Source: Oryzomonas sagensis
GTDB lineage: Bacteria; Desulfobacterota; Desulfuromonadia; Geobacterales; Pseudopelobacteraceae
NCBI RefSeq assembly: GCF_008802355.1
Contig: NZ_VZRA01000002.1
Location: 65,709-129,708, forward strand
Reading direction: 5' to 3'
Length of the DNA: 64,000 nt
Below are positions 17,701-25,774 of this stretch, piece by piece. Position numbers and translations under genes: made by a program. Below the pieces are notes generated by a model. That model was given only the letters and a program-made list of their open reading frames with translations. It made no database searches and was not told the origin of the DNA. How positions within the stretch are numbered: the stretch's first letter is position 1; each line of letters begins with the position of its first letter.

Positions 17701-18226
17701 GGACGGCAAAGGTGCCGCGGTCGTCCACCAGGGGGACGCTGGAGTAGCCGAGCCTGACCAGTTTGCCCAAAAGCTCGTCACGGTCGAACTCTTCGCCGGC
17801 CACCAGGTAGCAGGCGACCTGGTTGAAGACGGCCCGGGGCAGGACCTTTTGCAGGGCCGCCGCCACCGGCAGCACCACCGCCCGGGCCTGATTGCCGTGC
17901 ATGCGGGAGAGGGCGTCGAGCCGCGCGCCCGAGATGTCGGGGTGGGGGGAGGCGGCCGCAAAGGGGACGCTGTCCCAGGCCGGGAAGGAGAGGGGGGGGA
18001 TGTCGCTGCCGAAAAAGGCCAGTTCCCGGCAGAACTCGTCGGCGGCCTCCTGGTCGGCGGTGATGACCAGGAGCCCCTTGGGGGACGAGCCAAGCAGGCC
18101 GGCAACCACGTAGGCGGCGGCGGAGCCCTTCAGGCCGGGCAGAACGATACGCCGGTCGCCCCTGCGCAGGGCAGCCAGGCACTCCACGAATTGGGGCGGC
18201 AGGGAGATTGTTGTCGGAGAGGTCAT
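14726..18226 (-). CDS. mfd: Transcription-repair coupling factor
   Basis: A protein of 1166 residues, full length for Mfd. In order: an N-terminal UvrB-like half including the GTFAVRGGILDIFPP motif; a RNA polymerase-interacting CarD-type domain (KPGDYMVHVDHGIGLYRGL); and a RecG-like translocase with Walker A CGDVGYGKTEVA, the DEEQR box, TLTATPIPRTLYMS, and the C-terminal motifs TTIIESGLDIPNANTLII and LYQLRGRVGRS. A TRCF C-terminal domain ends the protein. It removes stalled RNA polymerase and recruits UvrA to the damaged template strand. The start is taken at ATG 18226; a GTG at 18244 preceded by AAGG is an alternative adding six residues. Confidence 0.96.
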   Translation of the reverse strand: MTSPTTISLPPQFVECLAALRRGDRRIVLPGLKGSAAAYVVAGLLGSSPKGLLVITADQEAADEFCRELAFFGSDIPPLSFPAWDSVPFAAASPHPDISGARLDALSRMHGNQARAVVLPVAAALQKVLPRAVFNQVACYLVAGEEFDRDELLGKLVRLGYSSVPLVDDRGTFAVRGGILDIFPPNFSTPVRIEFFGDTVETMRAFDPLTQRSLQPVEELVLLPSRELLLTDEVLDTIAPRLKQCCDDLDITADRRRLILEDLRNAVYFQGIEYLQPLLHPGLETVFDYAPAAPVVLLDPEAIREAAARFADEIAAGEDKARAGRLPHSPPEELYLDAGQLEGILAGKSRLELSGLALDGGGEATTIAIPCEDNAGMRVSVSKETTHALAPLSQTLRGWLDQDFRVLIACHQRPQAERLKELLAPYAIPCVISEATFSETISGATSGVTMVLGEVSRGFRLPSSRLALVAEEELFGKRVKRRGISEVRKKQILASLAELKPGDYMVHVDHGIGLYRGLQHVNIAGIGGDFLLLEYAGGDKLYLPMDRLGLVQRYVGPEGSQPALDKLGGSSWEKTKGKARKDIEELAGELLEIYAKRQICEGFSFSPPDEMYREFEAAFAWDETPDQLSAIQDVLADMQRSRPMDRLVCGDVGYGKTEVALRGAFKAALDGKQVGILVPTTILAQQHYETFHERLKEYPVTVEVISRFRTPKEQKELLERLKKGDIDIIIGTHRLLQKDVAFKDLGLLIIDEEQRFGVKDKERLKAFRAVVDVMTLTATPIPRTLYMSMMGIRDLSIIDTPPVDRLAVKTFVARFSEELVREAVMRELRRGGQVFFVHNRVQTIAKRLEQLSAIVPEARIAVGHGQMNEHDLEKVMLGFMHGETNVLLCTTIIESGLDIPNANTLIIDHADKFGLSQLYQLRGRVGRSTQRGYAYLLVPGEGSISGDARERLRILQDISELGAGFRIATHDMEIRGAGDMLGSRQSGTVVEIGFELYNQMLEETICRLRGEEMTERVEPEINLKVPAFIPEAYIKETGQRLVIYKKLTQAENEEDVLDVQNEVSDRFGAYPLATAYLFEIMKLRVLLKRLLVRQIDYDGKNIVVSFHPRTPAPPDTIIAMMKNEPKKYQFTPDYRLVAAIKGSAFEDILDAARTLLLRLLPPAAAP

Positions 18227-18356
18227 GGGGGTACCATCATGCACGGCGCCTTGCTTTGGTCATGCTTTCGTCGGCTCGTTTGGAAGCTCTTTCACCGGAG
18301 AGGTTACGCCGTGCCGTCGCGCAGCTCTCCTGATCCCGGCGCGCCGGTCTGGCGGG

Positions 18357-18923
18357 TCATTTTTTCAGGCCGGCCTTGATCTTGGGTTTGCCGTTTTCCA
18401 CCACCACCCGGAATGCCAGGTCGTCGGTCCCCAGCTTCCCCTTGAGGGCCGGTTTTTGTTTCTCGATGGCCGCCCGGATCTGGTCGCGGCTGATGCCGTC
18501 CGTCGGCAGGTTGCAGCTTTTGCGGGCTTCGCAGTATTCCCGGTAGACTCGCTCCACCTGATTGTCCGGCCCGGCAGGCGTTGGCCGGTCGGGCTCCGCC
18601 TTTGCCGGTGAAGCGCCGCCGCGCTGCTTCTGATGCAGGTCGCTGATGAAGCGGTCGCGGGAATACTTCCCCTCTTCCATGAGCCGGAGGATACGGTTCC
18701 AATGTTCCCGGTAGGTGTTGAAGCGGGCGACCAGGGTGGCGAATTTATGTTTGAGCATGGTGTTGCTGATGGGCGTGCCGGTATAGTGCCGCACCGTCCT
18801 CTCCACCTCGCCACGCAGGGGGAGCGGTTCCCGTTTCTCCAGGCCGGAGAAATACTGTTCATAGCGCAGGACCAGATCGGCCAGCGCCTGTTCGAGTGTT
18901 GCGAAATCCTCGGCCATTCCCAT
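18357..18923 (-). CDS. Uncharacterised helical protein (MXAN_5187 C-terminal-like)
   Basis: A 188-residue soluble, helix-rich protein starting MGMAEDFATLEQALADLVLR. The central region (LKHKFATLVARFNTYREHWNRILRLMEEG) and the end (GKLGTDDLAFRVVVENGKPKIKA) recall the C-terminal domain of myxobacterial MXAN_5187-type proteins. That likeness is from memory and tentative. There is a basic/charged linker (about 105-135) rich in Q, G, P. The open frame extends to 19193, but the upstream part is AT-rich intergenic DNA and does not look coding, so I start at 18923, where TTGGGG lies upstream. Function is unknown. It lies just upstream of mfd on the same strand, 130 bases apart. Confidence 0.6.
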   Translation of the reverse strand: MGMAEDFATLEQALADLVLRYEQYFSGLEKREPLPLRGEVERTVRHYTGTPISNTMLKHKFATLVARFNTYREHWNRILRLMEEGKYSRDRFISDLHQKQRGGASPAKAEPDRPTPAGPDNQVERVYREYCEARKSCNLPTDGISRDQIRAAIEKQKPALKGKLGTDDLAFRVVVENGKPKIKAGLKK

Positions 18924-19081
18924 GCAAAACCCCAATCCCCTCTTCCCTGCAGCCGCCCCGAACCCGCCCGGGAAAACGGGGGGCGGACCATGCGGCAGCC
19001 ATGCACCGCAATTTAACAAAATATAATCAATCGCCCCGATATGTAAAGCGTTAATAAGATTATTTCCGTAAACGAAAACTC

Positions 19082-19110
19082 TTGACATATTACTGTGCTG
19101 GCGATATTTA
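19082..19110 (+). promoter_or_regulatory. Candidate sigma70 promoter for ppsR
   Basis: A perfect TTGACA at 19082-19087 is followed 17 bases later by TATTTA at 19105-19110, in an AT-rich divergent gap, 53 bases before the ppsR start. The -35 is strong and the -10 weak. Confidence 0.5.
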
Positions 19111-19162
19111 ATTAGAAAAATCGTCATTAAACTAATGAGACTGGCAAGGTTACGGCGAGACA

Positions 19163-19969
19163 ATGAAAACGATCTACGTCTTTTCCGACTCAACCGGCGA
19201 GACCGCCGAACGGGTGATCAAGGCGGCTCTTTCCCAATTCTACGAAGAGGACGTCAAGGTCAACCGTGTGTTCCAGATCCGTTCCCAGAACGACCTGCAA
19301 CAAGCCCTTGCCGTGGTGGTGCGCGAACCGGGGATGCTGGTCTATACCCTCGTGGACCCGCATCTCTCCGAGGCGGTCGAACGGGTCGCCGAGGAGCAGG
19401 GCCTCATCGCGGTGGACCTGCTGAGCAGCCTGATCTACAACCTGTCGCGCTATCTGGGGGCCCCGTCGCGGGAGATTCCCGGACTGCTGCACCGCATCGA
19501 CACCGACTACCACAAGCGGATCGAGGCGGTGGATTTCACGGTCAAGCACGACGACGGCCAGGAAACCCGGCACCTGTACAAGGCCGATCTGGTTTTGGTG
19601 GGGGTGTCCCGGTCGTCCAAGACCCCCCTCTCCATGTATCTGGCCCACAAGGGGTATAAGGTGGCCAACGTGCCGCTGGTAAAGGGGATCGAGCCCCCCG
19701 CGGAGCTGTTCCAGATCGACCAGGCCAAGATCGTGGGGTTGATCATCGATACCCGGCGCTTGGTGGAGATTCGCACCTCGCGGCTGCTCAACATGCGGCA
19801 GAGCCCCCGCGGGAGCTACGCCGATTATCAGCAGGTGGAGGACGAGGTCGCATTCTGCAAAAAACTGTACCGGCAGCACCCGGAATGGCTGACCATCGAT
19901 GTGACCAACAAATCGGTGGAGGAATCTGCCTCCGAGATCATGCGGCGCCGGGAACCGCCCGTCTGTTGA
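19163..19969 (+). CDS. ppsR: Bifunctional regulatory kinase/phosphorylase of PEP synthase or PPDK
   Basis: A 268-residue DUF299 protein. It begins with the family hallmark MKTIYVFSDSTGETAE, and the nucleotide-binding loop GVSRSSKTPLSMYLA lies near residue 150. Members of this family use ADP to phosphorylate, and phosphate to dephosphorylate, a regulatory threonine of phosphoenolpyruvate synthase or pyruvate phosphate dikinase, switching gluconeogenic pyruvate use off and on. The protein is full length with no oddities. The target enzyme is not in the window. A lone TTGACA promoter lies upstream, and the next gene starts 62 bases downstream, so it may be monocistronic. Confidence 0.92.
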   Translation: MKTIYVFSDSTGETAERVIKAALSQFYEEDVKVNRVFQIRSQNDLQQALAVVVREPGMLVYTLVDPHLSEAVERVAEEQGLIAVDLLSSLIYNLSRYLGAPSREIPGLLHRIDTDYHKRIEAVDFTVKHDDGQETRHLYKADLVLVGVSRSSKTPLSMYLAHKGYKVANVPLVKGIEPPAELFQIDQAKIVGLIIDTRRLVEIRTSRLLNMRQSPRGSYADYQQVEDEVAFCKKLYRQHPEWLTIDVTNKSVEESASEIMRRREPPVC

Positions 19970-20031
19970 AGCGGTTTCCCGAGCGTTTTTCACATAGATG
20001 TACCGGGTCGATATTATGAGGGAGGTACAAC

Positions 20032-20703
20032 ATGAACATTCTCGTGGTTGAAGACGAAAAGAAGGTCGCCAGTTTCATCAAACGCGGCCTCGAGGACGAC
20101 AACTACAAGGTCGCGGTGGCCTATGACGGCCTCGATGGCTTCAGGCAGGCCCGGGACGGCGACTACAACCTGGTCATCATGGATATGATGCTGCCCAAAA
20201 AGGACGGCATGGCGGTGGTCAGGGAACTGCGGGATGCGGGAAACCGCGTGCCGGTGCTGATGTTGACCGCCCGCGACAATATGGAGGACATCGTGTCCGG
20301 CCTGGACGCCGGTTCCGACGACTATCTTACCAAGCCGTTCGCCTTTGCCGAATTGCTGGCCCGCGTCCGTGCACTCCTGCGGAGAGGCGAGCAGGACCGG
20401 GGCGCCGAAATCCGTTTCGCCGACCTGCGGCTCGATCCGGTCAGCCACAAGGTGTGGCGCGGCGTTAAGGAGATCGACCTGACGTCCAAGGAGTACGGCC
20501 TCCTGGAGTACCTGATGCGCAACCCCAACACCGTCCTCTCCCGGGCCATGATCGCCGAGCACGTGTGGGACTACGCCTTCGACAGCTTTACCAACATCAT
20601 CGACGTGTATGTCAACTACCTGCGCAAGAAGATCGACAAGGATTATCCCGGCAAGCTGATCCACACCGTCCGCGGGCAGGGGTATATCCTGCGGGAGGGG
20701 TAG
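20032..20703 (+). CDS. OmpR/CusR-type response regulator without adjacent kinase
   Basis: A 223-residue two-domain regulator. The receiver domain has the acidic pair E7-D8, the phosphoacceptor D51 in VIMDMMLP, T79 in MLTAR, and K101 in YLTKPF. The C-terminal winged helix (about 125-223) ends with SFTNIIDVYVNYLRKKID and the typical HTVRGQGYIL. It is closest in style to CusR/CopR-like regulators. Unusually, no histidine kinase gene follows; the next gene, about 130 bases downstream, encodes a DegQ-type protease. This suggests that the kinase is elsewhere. GGAGG lies upstream of the ATG. It could control degQ in an envelope-stress circuit; inference only. Confidence 0.92.
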   Translation: MNILVVEDEKKVASFIKRGLEDDNYKVAVAYDGLDGFRQARDGDYNLVIMDMMLPKKDGMAVVRELRDAGNRVPVLMLTARDNMEDIVSGLDAGSDDYLTKPFAFAELLARVRALLRRGEQDRGAEIRFADLRLDPVSHKVWRGVKEIDLTSKEYGLLEYLMRNPNTVLSRAMIAEHVWDYAFDSFTNIIDVYVNYLRKKIDKDYPGKLIHTVRGQGYILREG

Positions 20704-20831
20704 CGGGGGGGCTTGATTTTTGCCGGTTGATGGATTATTTTTCCAGAAAACGGATCAAGGGCGGCGTCGTGGCTGGTTACGCGATCCGCCCTTGTCGGTT
20801 GTCAACCACACAAAATCTCGGAGGTCAGAAC

Positions 20832-22250
20832 ATGTCCACACCATTCGTGTCCACGGTCCGTCTTCTGGTCGCCGGTCTGATTGCCACCCTGGCAATCCCG
20901 GTCATGTCCATCGCCAAACCGATCAGTCCCGACTTCGTCGCCTTGGCGAAACGGCTCAAACCTACCGTCGTCAATATACGGACCACCAAGAACATCAAGC
21001 CGCGGCAACGCGCCCGACACCCCCAGTTTCAGCAACAACCCTTCGGCAATTTCTTCGACGATTTCTTCGGCCGCTATTTCGACGAGGCGCCGCAACAGCG
21101 ACCGCGCCGTGAACAGGCCCTGGGCACCGGTTTCATCATCAGCGCCGAAGGGTACATCCTGACCAACAACCACGTGGTCAGCGGCGCCGACGAGGTGATG
21201 GTCAAGCTTTCCGACGGCCGGGAGATCAAGGGGGAACTTAAGGGGAGCGACGAAAAACTCGACCTGGCTCTGATCAAGATCAGCGAGAAGGAAAAGCTGC
21301 CGGTCGCCGAACTGGGGGACAGCGACAACCTGGAGGTCGGGGAGTGGGTCATGGCCATCGGCAACCCCTTCGGCCTGGCCCAGACCGTCACGGCCGGGAT
21401 CGTCAGCGCCAAGGGGCGGGTGATCGGCAGCGGACCGTATGACGACTACATCCAGACCGACGCCTCCATCAACCCCGGCAACTCCGGCGGGCCGCTCTTC
21501 GATGCCACCGGCAGGGTGATCGGCATCAATACCGCCATCATCGCCGGCGGCCAGGGGATCGGGTTTGCCATCCCCATCAACATGGCGAAGGACATCGTGA
21601 CCCAACTCCGGGACAAGGGCAAGGTCACCAGGGGCTACCTGGGGGTCCGCTTCCAACCGCTGACCGCCGACCTGGCCAAATCCTTCGGCCTGGATTCGGA
21701 CAAGGGGGCCCTGATCGCCAGCGTGGAGAAGGACACCCCGGCCGATAAGGCCGGACTCAAGGCGGGCGATATCATCCTGGAGTACGACGGCAAGCCGCTC
21801 ACCGAGGGGAATGAACTGCCCCGCTACGTGGCGGCCACCCCCATCGACAAGAAGGTCAAGCTGGCGATCTTCCGCGACGGCAAGAAGCAGGAGGTCGGGG
21901 TGACCATCGCCCGGCTGAAGGACGGCGAGGCTCAGGCCTCCGTGGGTGCCGCCGCCGAGAGCGCCTCCATCGGCATCGTGGTGCAGGAACTGACCAAGGA
22001 GTTGGCCTCCCGCCTGGGGATCAAGGACGCCAAGGGGCTGATCGTCAGTGAGGTCAAGCCCGGCTCGTCCGCCGAGGAGGTGGGGATCGCCGCCGGAGAC
22101 ATGATCATCGAGGTCAACGGCCAGCGGCCGGACACCCAGGAGAAATACAACGCCGCGGTCGCCAAGCTGAAAAAGGGCGACGTGGCCCGCCTCCTCCTGA
22201 AACACCCCGACGGCGCGATTTACTACGTTGCCGTAAAGATCGACCAATAA
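20832..22250 (+). CDS. degQ: Periplasmic serine endoprotease DegQ/HtrA type
   Basis: A 472-residue protease. The N-terminus (LLVAGLIATLAIPVMSIA) is a signal peptide or anchor. The catalytic triad is visible as H114 (TNNHVVSG), D144 (KLDLALIKI) and S218 (NPGNSGGPL). Two PDZ domains follow, at about 285-370 (YLGVRFQPL ... GDIILEYDG) and 385-472 (KGLIVSEVKPGSSAEEVGIAAGDMIIEVNG). A loop with many Q/R/F residues at 58-95 resembles the regulatory LA loop. It degrades or refolds damaged envelope proteins. The start at ATG 20832 has GGAGG 7 bases upstream; the longer open frame reaching 20565 overlaps the response regulator and is not used. A terminator follows. Confidence 0.94.
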   Translation: MSTPFVSTVRLLVAGLIATLAIPVMSIAKPISPDFVALAKRLKPTVVNIRTTKNIKPRQRARHPQFQQQPFGNFFDDFFGRYFDEAPQQRPRREQALGTGFIISAEGYILTNNHVVSGADEVMVKLSDGREIKGELKGSDEKLDLALIKISEKEKLPVAELGDSDNLEVGEWVMAIGNPFGLAQTVTAGIVSAKGRVIGSGPYDDYIQTDASINPGNSGGPLFDATGRVIGINTAIIAGGQGIGFAIPINMAKDIVTQLRDKGKVTRGYLGVRFQPLTADLAKSFGLDSDKGALIASVEKDTPADKAGLKAGDIILEYDGKPLTEGNELPRYVAATPIDKKVKLAIFRDGKKQEVGVTIARLKDGEAQASVGAAAESASIGIVVQELTKELASRLGIKDAKGLIVSEVKPGSSAEEVGIAAGDMIIEVNGQRPDTQEKYNAAVAKLKKGDVARLLLKHPDGAIYYVAVKIDQ

Positions 22251-22258
22251 AGCCGGAG

Positions 22259-22281
22259 AGGGCGGGCCGCAGGCCCGCCCT
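22259..22281 (+). terminator. Intrinsic terminator after degQ
   Basis: AGGGCGGGCC at 22259-22268 and GGCCCGCCCT at 22272-22281 form a 10-bp GC stem with a three-base loop, followed by TCTCATTTC. It lies 8 bases after the degQ stop. Confidence 0.75.
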
Positions 22282-22305
22282 TCTCATTTCATCCCGGGAG
22301 TCCCC

Positions 22306-23277
22306 ATGTCCGCTCGTTACGTCCAGCCGCTGCGCATCCTGATCCAATGCTGTTTTCTCGCCTTCATGCTCTGGCTGGGGCTCAGGTTCTACCTGTTCGT
22401 CCAGTATCTCCGCGTCGGCGGCGCCTCCGTCCCCGCACGCCCCGACGGCGTGGAGGGGTTTCTCCCCATCTCCGGGCTGCTGGGCCTGGCCGGCTGGCTC
22501 AAGGGGCTGGGGATCAACCCGGTCCACCCGGCGGCGGTGGTGGTCTTCCTCACCATCGTCGGCGTCTCCCTGCTGCTGCGCCGCTCCTTCTGCTCGTGGG
22601 TCTGCCCGGTGGCCACCATCTCGGAATGCGCCTGGAAGGGCGGCTTCAAGGGGCTCAAGCGCAACCTCCGCCTCCCCCGCTGGCTGGACGTGACCCTGCG
22701 CGGCCTGAAATACCTGCTGATGACCTTCTTCATCTACTCCATCGCCATCGCCATGCCGGCCGAGGCGCTGCGCGACTTCATCTTCTCCGACTACCACAAG
22801 GTCGCCGACGTGCGGCTCCTGGACTTCTTCCTCCACATTTCCCCCACGGCCCTGGTGATCATCCTCTTCCTGGTGGCGGCCTCCCTTATCCTGCGCAACC
22901 CCTTCTGCCGCTACCTCTGCCCCTACGGCGCGCTGTTGGGGCTCGCGGCCCTGCTCTCGCCGGTGCGGGTCACCCGCGACAGCGGCCGCTGCGTTTCCTG
23001 CGGGGCCTGCAACCAGGTCTGCCCCACCTATATCGACGTCATGCACAAGCAGAGCGTCAATTCCCCCGAGTGCATCGGCTGCTGGCGCTGCGTCAGCCAC
23101 TGTCGGGCGGAGGACGCGCTCTCCATGCGCGTCGTGGGCCGGTTCGTCATCCCCGGCATCGTCTTTGCCGTTTTGGTGGTGCTCTTCTTCTGGGGGGGGA
23201 CCCTGGCGGGCAAACTGACCGGCCACTGGCGCACGGCGCTGGATGCGGCCGAGTACGGCAGGCTCCTGGGGAGGTAG
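22306..23277 (+). CDS. NapH/NosR-like polyferredoxin membrane protein
   Basis: A 323-residue inner-membrane iron-sulfur protein. Hydrophobic segments are near 10-30, 78-98, 140-160, 180-203 and 288-310. Two CxxxCP motifs, CSWVCP and CRYLCP, sit at membrane boundaries as in NapH, NosR and CcoG proteins. Two ferredoxin motifs follow: CVSCGACNQVCP and CIGCWRCVSHCR, enough for two [4Fe-4S] clusters. Proteins of this type transfer electrons between the quinone pool and a periplasmic or membrane reductase. No partner oxidoreductase is adjacent, so the acceptor is unknown. The gene stands alone between the degQ terminator and repeat copy B1. Confidence 0.87.
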   Translation: MSARYVQPLRILIQCCFLAFMLWLGLRFYLFVQYLRVGGASVPARPDGVEGFLPISGLLGLAGWLKGLGINPVHPAAVVVFLTIVGVSLLLRRSFCSWVCPVATISECAWKGGFKGLKRNLRLPRWLDVTLRGLKYLLMTFFIYSIAIAMPAEALRDFIFSDYHKVADVRLLDFFLHISPTALVIILFLVAASLILRNPFCRYLCPYGALLGLAALLSPVRVTRDSGRCVSCGACNQVCPTYIDVMHKQSVNSPECIGCWRCVSHCRAEDALSMRVVGRFVIPGIVFAVLVVLFFWGGTLAGKLTGHWRTALDAAEYGRLLGR

Positions 23278-23288
23278 GGAGAGGGGGC

Positions 23289-23354
23289 TTATAGGAAATG
23301 GGACCTATAGGTCCCATAGGACTTATACGTCCCATCAGTCCCATAGGTCCCATA
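23289..23354. repeat. Dispersed repeat family B, copy 1
   Basis: About 66 bases built of alternating GGACCTATAG, GTCCCATAGG, ACTTATACG and TCCCATCAGT units between the polyferredoxin and RdgC-like genes. Two further copies of the same composition are at 38331-38377 and 54581-54640. The units are mutually complementary, so the stretch can fold on itself. Confidence 0.75.
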
Positions 23355-23425
23355 ATCGTGGCGCACCCTATGAAAATATGTCATACTAACCGACTATTTC
23401 AGATACGAAAGGATGCACCCGAATC

Positions 23426-24595
23426 ATGGGAGTTTACGCCAACACCGTCAGCATCACCCAGTACACCATAACCGGCGACCTGCCGAAGAACGACCAGTTT
23501 CAGTGGTTTTCCGAAAAACTGTCGGCCCGCGGGTTCCAGTCCATCGAAAACTCCGCCGAGGAATCCTCCGAAGGGTGGACCCTGGTGGACCACCCCGATA
23601 ACGCCGCCTTCGAGGTGCCGTCCGATTTCTGGCGCGACAACTACGTGGTCTTCTCCCTGCGCCGGGACCAGCGCAAGGTGCCGGCCGCCCTGCTCAAATC
23701 CCACACCGGACGGGAGGAGGGGGCCTTCCTGGCCCAGCACCCCAACCTGCGCCGCGCGCCCAAGAAGAAGCGGGAGGAGATCAAGGAACTGGTGCAGTTG
23801 CGCCTGTTGACCAAATCCCTGCCGGTTCCCTCCAGCGTGGACGTGGTCTGGGACCAGAGGAGCGGCGTGCTGACCCTGTTCAGCCTGGGGACCAAGGTCC
23901 TGGAGCGCTTCGAGGAGATCTTCCGCAAGACCTTCGACGGGTTCAGCCCGGTGATCGTCCACCCCTTTGCCCGGGCCCGGATGCTGGTGGAGGGGCCGAT
24001 GCTGGACAAGCTTGAGGCCGCCAACCTGGCCGGATCGGACGCGGTGGCGGCCCAGATCCGGGACAACCAGTGGCTGGGGTGGGATTTCCTCCTCTGGCTC
24101 CTCCAGCGGGGGGTGAACGGGGAGGGGGATTTCTCCGTCAGCCGTCCGGGCCATCTCGGCACCGGCGAGCGTTTCTCCGCCTGGATCGACGACCGTATCC
24201 AGTTTCAGGGGGGGAGCGAGGAGGGAAGCATCCAGAAGGTTTCCGTCTCCGGTTCCCAGGACAGCTACCTGGAGGCCATCTCGGCCCTCAAGGGGGGGAA
24301 AAGGATCACCAGCGCCACCATCTGCATGGAAAAGGACGAAAATCCCTGGAAATTGACCCTCAAGGGGGAGACCTTCGGTTTCGCCTCCCTCAAATGCCCC
24401 CAGGTCCGTATCGAGAAGGACGCCACCGTGGATCAGATGAGCGAGCGGGAGGCGGTCTTCTACGAGCGCATGTTCCTGCTGGAGCAGGGCGTCCAGCTCT
24501 TCGACAGCCTGTTCGCCGCATTTCTCAACGAGCGCCTGACCGATGCCTGGGGAGCGCGCCTCCAAGCCATTCAGGCTTGGCTGGACGGAAAGTAG
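23426..24595 (+). CDS. RdgC-like protein (recombination-associated, tentative)
   Basis: A 389-residue soluble protein. The overall arrangement resembles RdgC: an N-terminal beta-rich segment (NTVSITQYTITGDLPKNDQF), WTLVDHPDN and NYVVFSLRRDQRKVPAALLKSH, a basic stretch (KKKREEIKELVQLRLL), and VDVVWDQRSGVLTLFSLG in place of RdgC's MMWIDTVNGLI-like strand. RdgC forms a ring around duplex DNA and modulates RecA. The likeness is in order and pattern rather than in long identities, and the C-terminal 200 residues are divergent, so I hold this loosely. The stop lies 3 bases before obgE, so it may be co-transcribed. A ribosome site AAAGGA lies 12 bases upstream of 23426. Confidence 0.6.
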   Translation: MGVYANTVSITQYTITGDLPKNDQFQWFSEKLSARGFQSIENSAEESSEGWTLVDHPDNAAFEVPSDFWRDNYVVFSLRRDQRKVPAALLKSHTGREEGAFLAQHPNLRRAPKKKREEIKELVQLRLLTKSLPVPSSVDVVWDQRSGVLTLFSLGTKVLERFEEIFRKTFDGFSPVIVHPFARARMLVEGPMLDKLEAANLAGSDAVAAQIRDNQWLGWDFLLWLLQRGVNGEGDFSVSRPGHLGTGERFSAWIDDRIQFQGGSEEGSIQKVSVSGSQDSYLEAISALKGGKRITSATICMEKDENPWKLTLKGETFGFASLKCPQVRIEKDATVDQMSEREAVFYERMFLLEQGVQLFDSLFAAFLNERLTDAWGARLQAIQAWLDGK

Positions 24596-24598
24596 CCT

Positions 24599-25612
24599 AT
24601 GAAATTTATCGATGAAGTAACCCTGTTCACCGCCTCCGGGCACGGCGGCGCCGGCTGCGTCGCCTTCCGCCACGAGAAGTTCATCGAGTTCGGCGGCCCC
24701 AGCGGCGGCGACGGCGGCAAGGGGGGGGACGTGATCTTCGTGGCCACCTCCGGCCTCTCGACCCTGCTGGAACTGCGCCACCGGCCGCACCAGAAGGCCG
24801 AAAAGGGGCACAACGGCATGGGCAAGAACCGCCACGGCGCCGGCGGGGAGGACCTGGTGATCCGGGTGCCGGTGGGCACGGTGGTCAAGGACGCCGAGAC
24901 CGACGATACGCTGGCCGATCTGACCGAGGACGGTCAAAAGGTGATCCTGCTCAAAGGGGGGCGGGGAGGGCAGGGCAACGCCCGCTTTGCCACCGCCACC
25001 AACAAGGCGCCCAAATTCTCCCAGCCAGGGGAGGAGGGGGAGGAGCGCAAGCTGCGGCTGGAGTTGAAGCTCATGGCCGACGTGGGGCTGTTGGGCCTGC
25101 CCAATGCGGGCAAGTCGTCCCTCATCAGCAAGATCTCCGCCGCCCGCCCCAAGATCGCCGATTATCCCTTCACCACCATGGTCCCCAGCCTGGGGGTGGT
25201 GGCATACAAGAATTACCGTTCCTTCGTGGTGGCCGATATCCCGGGCATTATCGAGGGAGCCCACGCCGGTGCCGGCCTGGGGCACCGTTTCCTCAAGCAC
25301 CTGGAGCGCTCCGGCATCCTGCTGCATCTGGTGGACATCTCCTGGATGCCGGACCGGGACCCCCTGGCCGAATACCAGGCGGTCTGCCGCGAACTGGCTC
25401 TGTTCAGCCCCGAGCTGGCCGCCAAGGAACAGGTGGTGGTGATCACCAAGACCGACCTCCCCCAGACCCGGGAACGGCTCGCCGAGATCAGGGCGTGGTT
25501 CGAAGGGCGGAAGATCACGGTGTTCCCCATCTCATCCGCCACGGGCGAGGGGGTCGAGGCGCTTCTGGACGAGATCGCCCGGCGGTTATGGGCGGATCGG
25601 GATAAGGGGTAG
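24599..25612 (+). CDS. obgE: Obg-family GTPase ObgE/CgtA
   Basis: A 337-residue ribosome-associated GTPase. The N-terminal Obg fold (about 1-158) is glycine rich, starting [20 protein letters not shown]1 is [10 protein letters not shown]; the switch region includes [15 protein letters not shown]3 is DIPGIIEG; G4 reads ITKTD (T for the usual N). The C-terminal extension seen in some homologues is missing, so the protein ends with the G domain, as in many proteobacterial forms. It acts in large-subunit assembly and growth control. It follows the RdgC-like gene by 3 bases. It is typically near rpmA and proB; here proB follows after repeat copy A2, and rplU/rpmA are absent. Confidence 0.95.
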   Translation: MKFIDEVTLFTASGHGGAGCVAFRHEKFIEFGGPSGGDGGKGGDVIFVATSGLSTLLELRHRPHQKAEKGHNGMGKNRHGAGGEDLVIRVPVGTVVKDAETDDTLADLTEDGQKVILLKGGRGGQGNARFATATNKAPKFSQPGEEGEERKLRLELKLMADVGLLGLPNAGKSSLISKISAARPKIADYPFTTMVPSLGVVAYKNYRSFVVADIPGIIEGAHAGAGLGHRFLKHLERSGILLHLVDISWMPDRDPLAEYQAVCRELALFSPELAAKEQVVVITKTDLPQTRERLAEIRAWFEGRKITVFPISSATGEGVEALLDEIARRLWADRDKG

Positions 25613-25657
25613 ACTCTCCACGGCAGTTTTGCCACAGGGCCACAGAAAAAATCACCA

Positions 25658-25742
25658 TCTGCCACAGAGACACGGAGACACAGAGGAAATCACAGAGTTT
25701 TAAAAATTCTCGAATGGTTATCTCTGCGTCTCTGTGGCAAAT
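25658..25742. repeat. Dispersed repeat family A, copy 2
   Basis: The left arm 25658-25697 starts TCTGCCACAGAGACACGGAG. The right arm 25720-25742, ATCTCTGCGTCTCTGTGGCA, is its inverted match. The arms enclose about 22 bases. The element lies between obgE and proB, which share strand, so transcription into proB would pass through the hairpin. Confidence 0.8.
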
Positions 25743-25774
25743 AGTTTTTGGATTAACCCTACAGGACTCTAAGA

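Noticed and set aside
14906-18379. A plus-strand open frame of 1157 codons antisense to mfd
   Set aside because: The translation is low-complexity (G, R, H, V, D rich), with no motif. It is the mirror of a high-GC gene with biased third positions. The mfd reading shows every expected motif.
23147-23353. Frames giving collagen-like MGPMGLMGRISPMGP peptides at the family B repeats (also near 38260 and 54620)
   Set aside because: The peptides are translations of the tandem GGACTTATAGG units; only the repeat is real.
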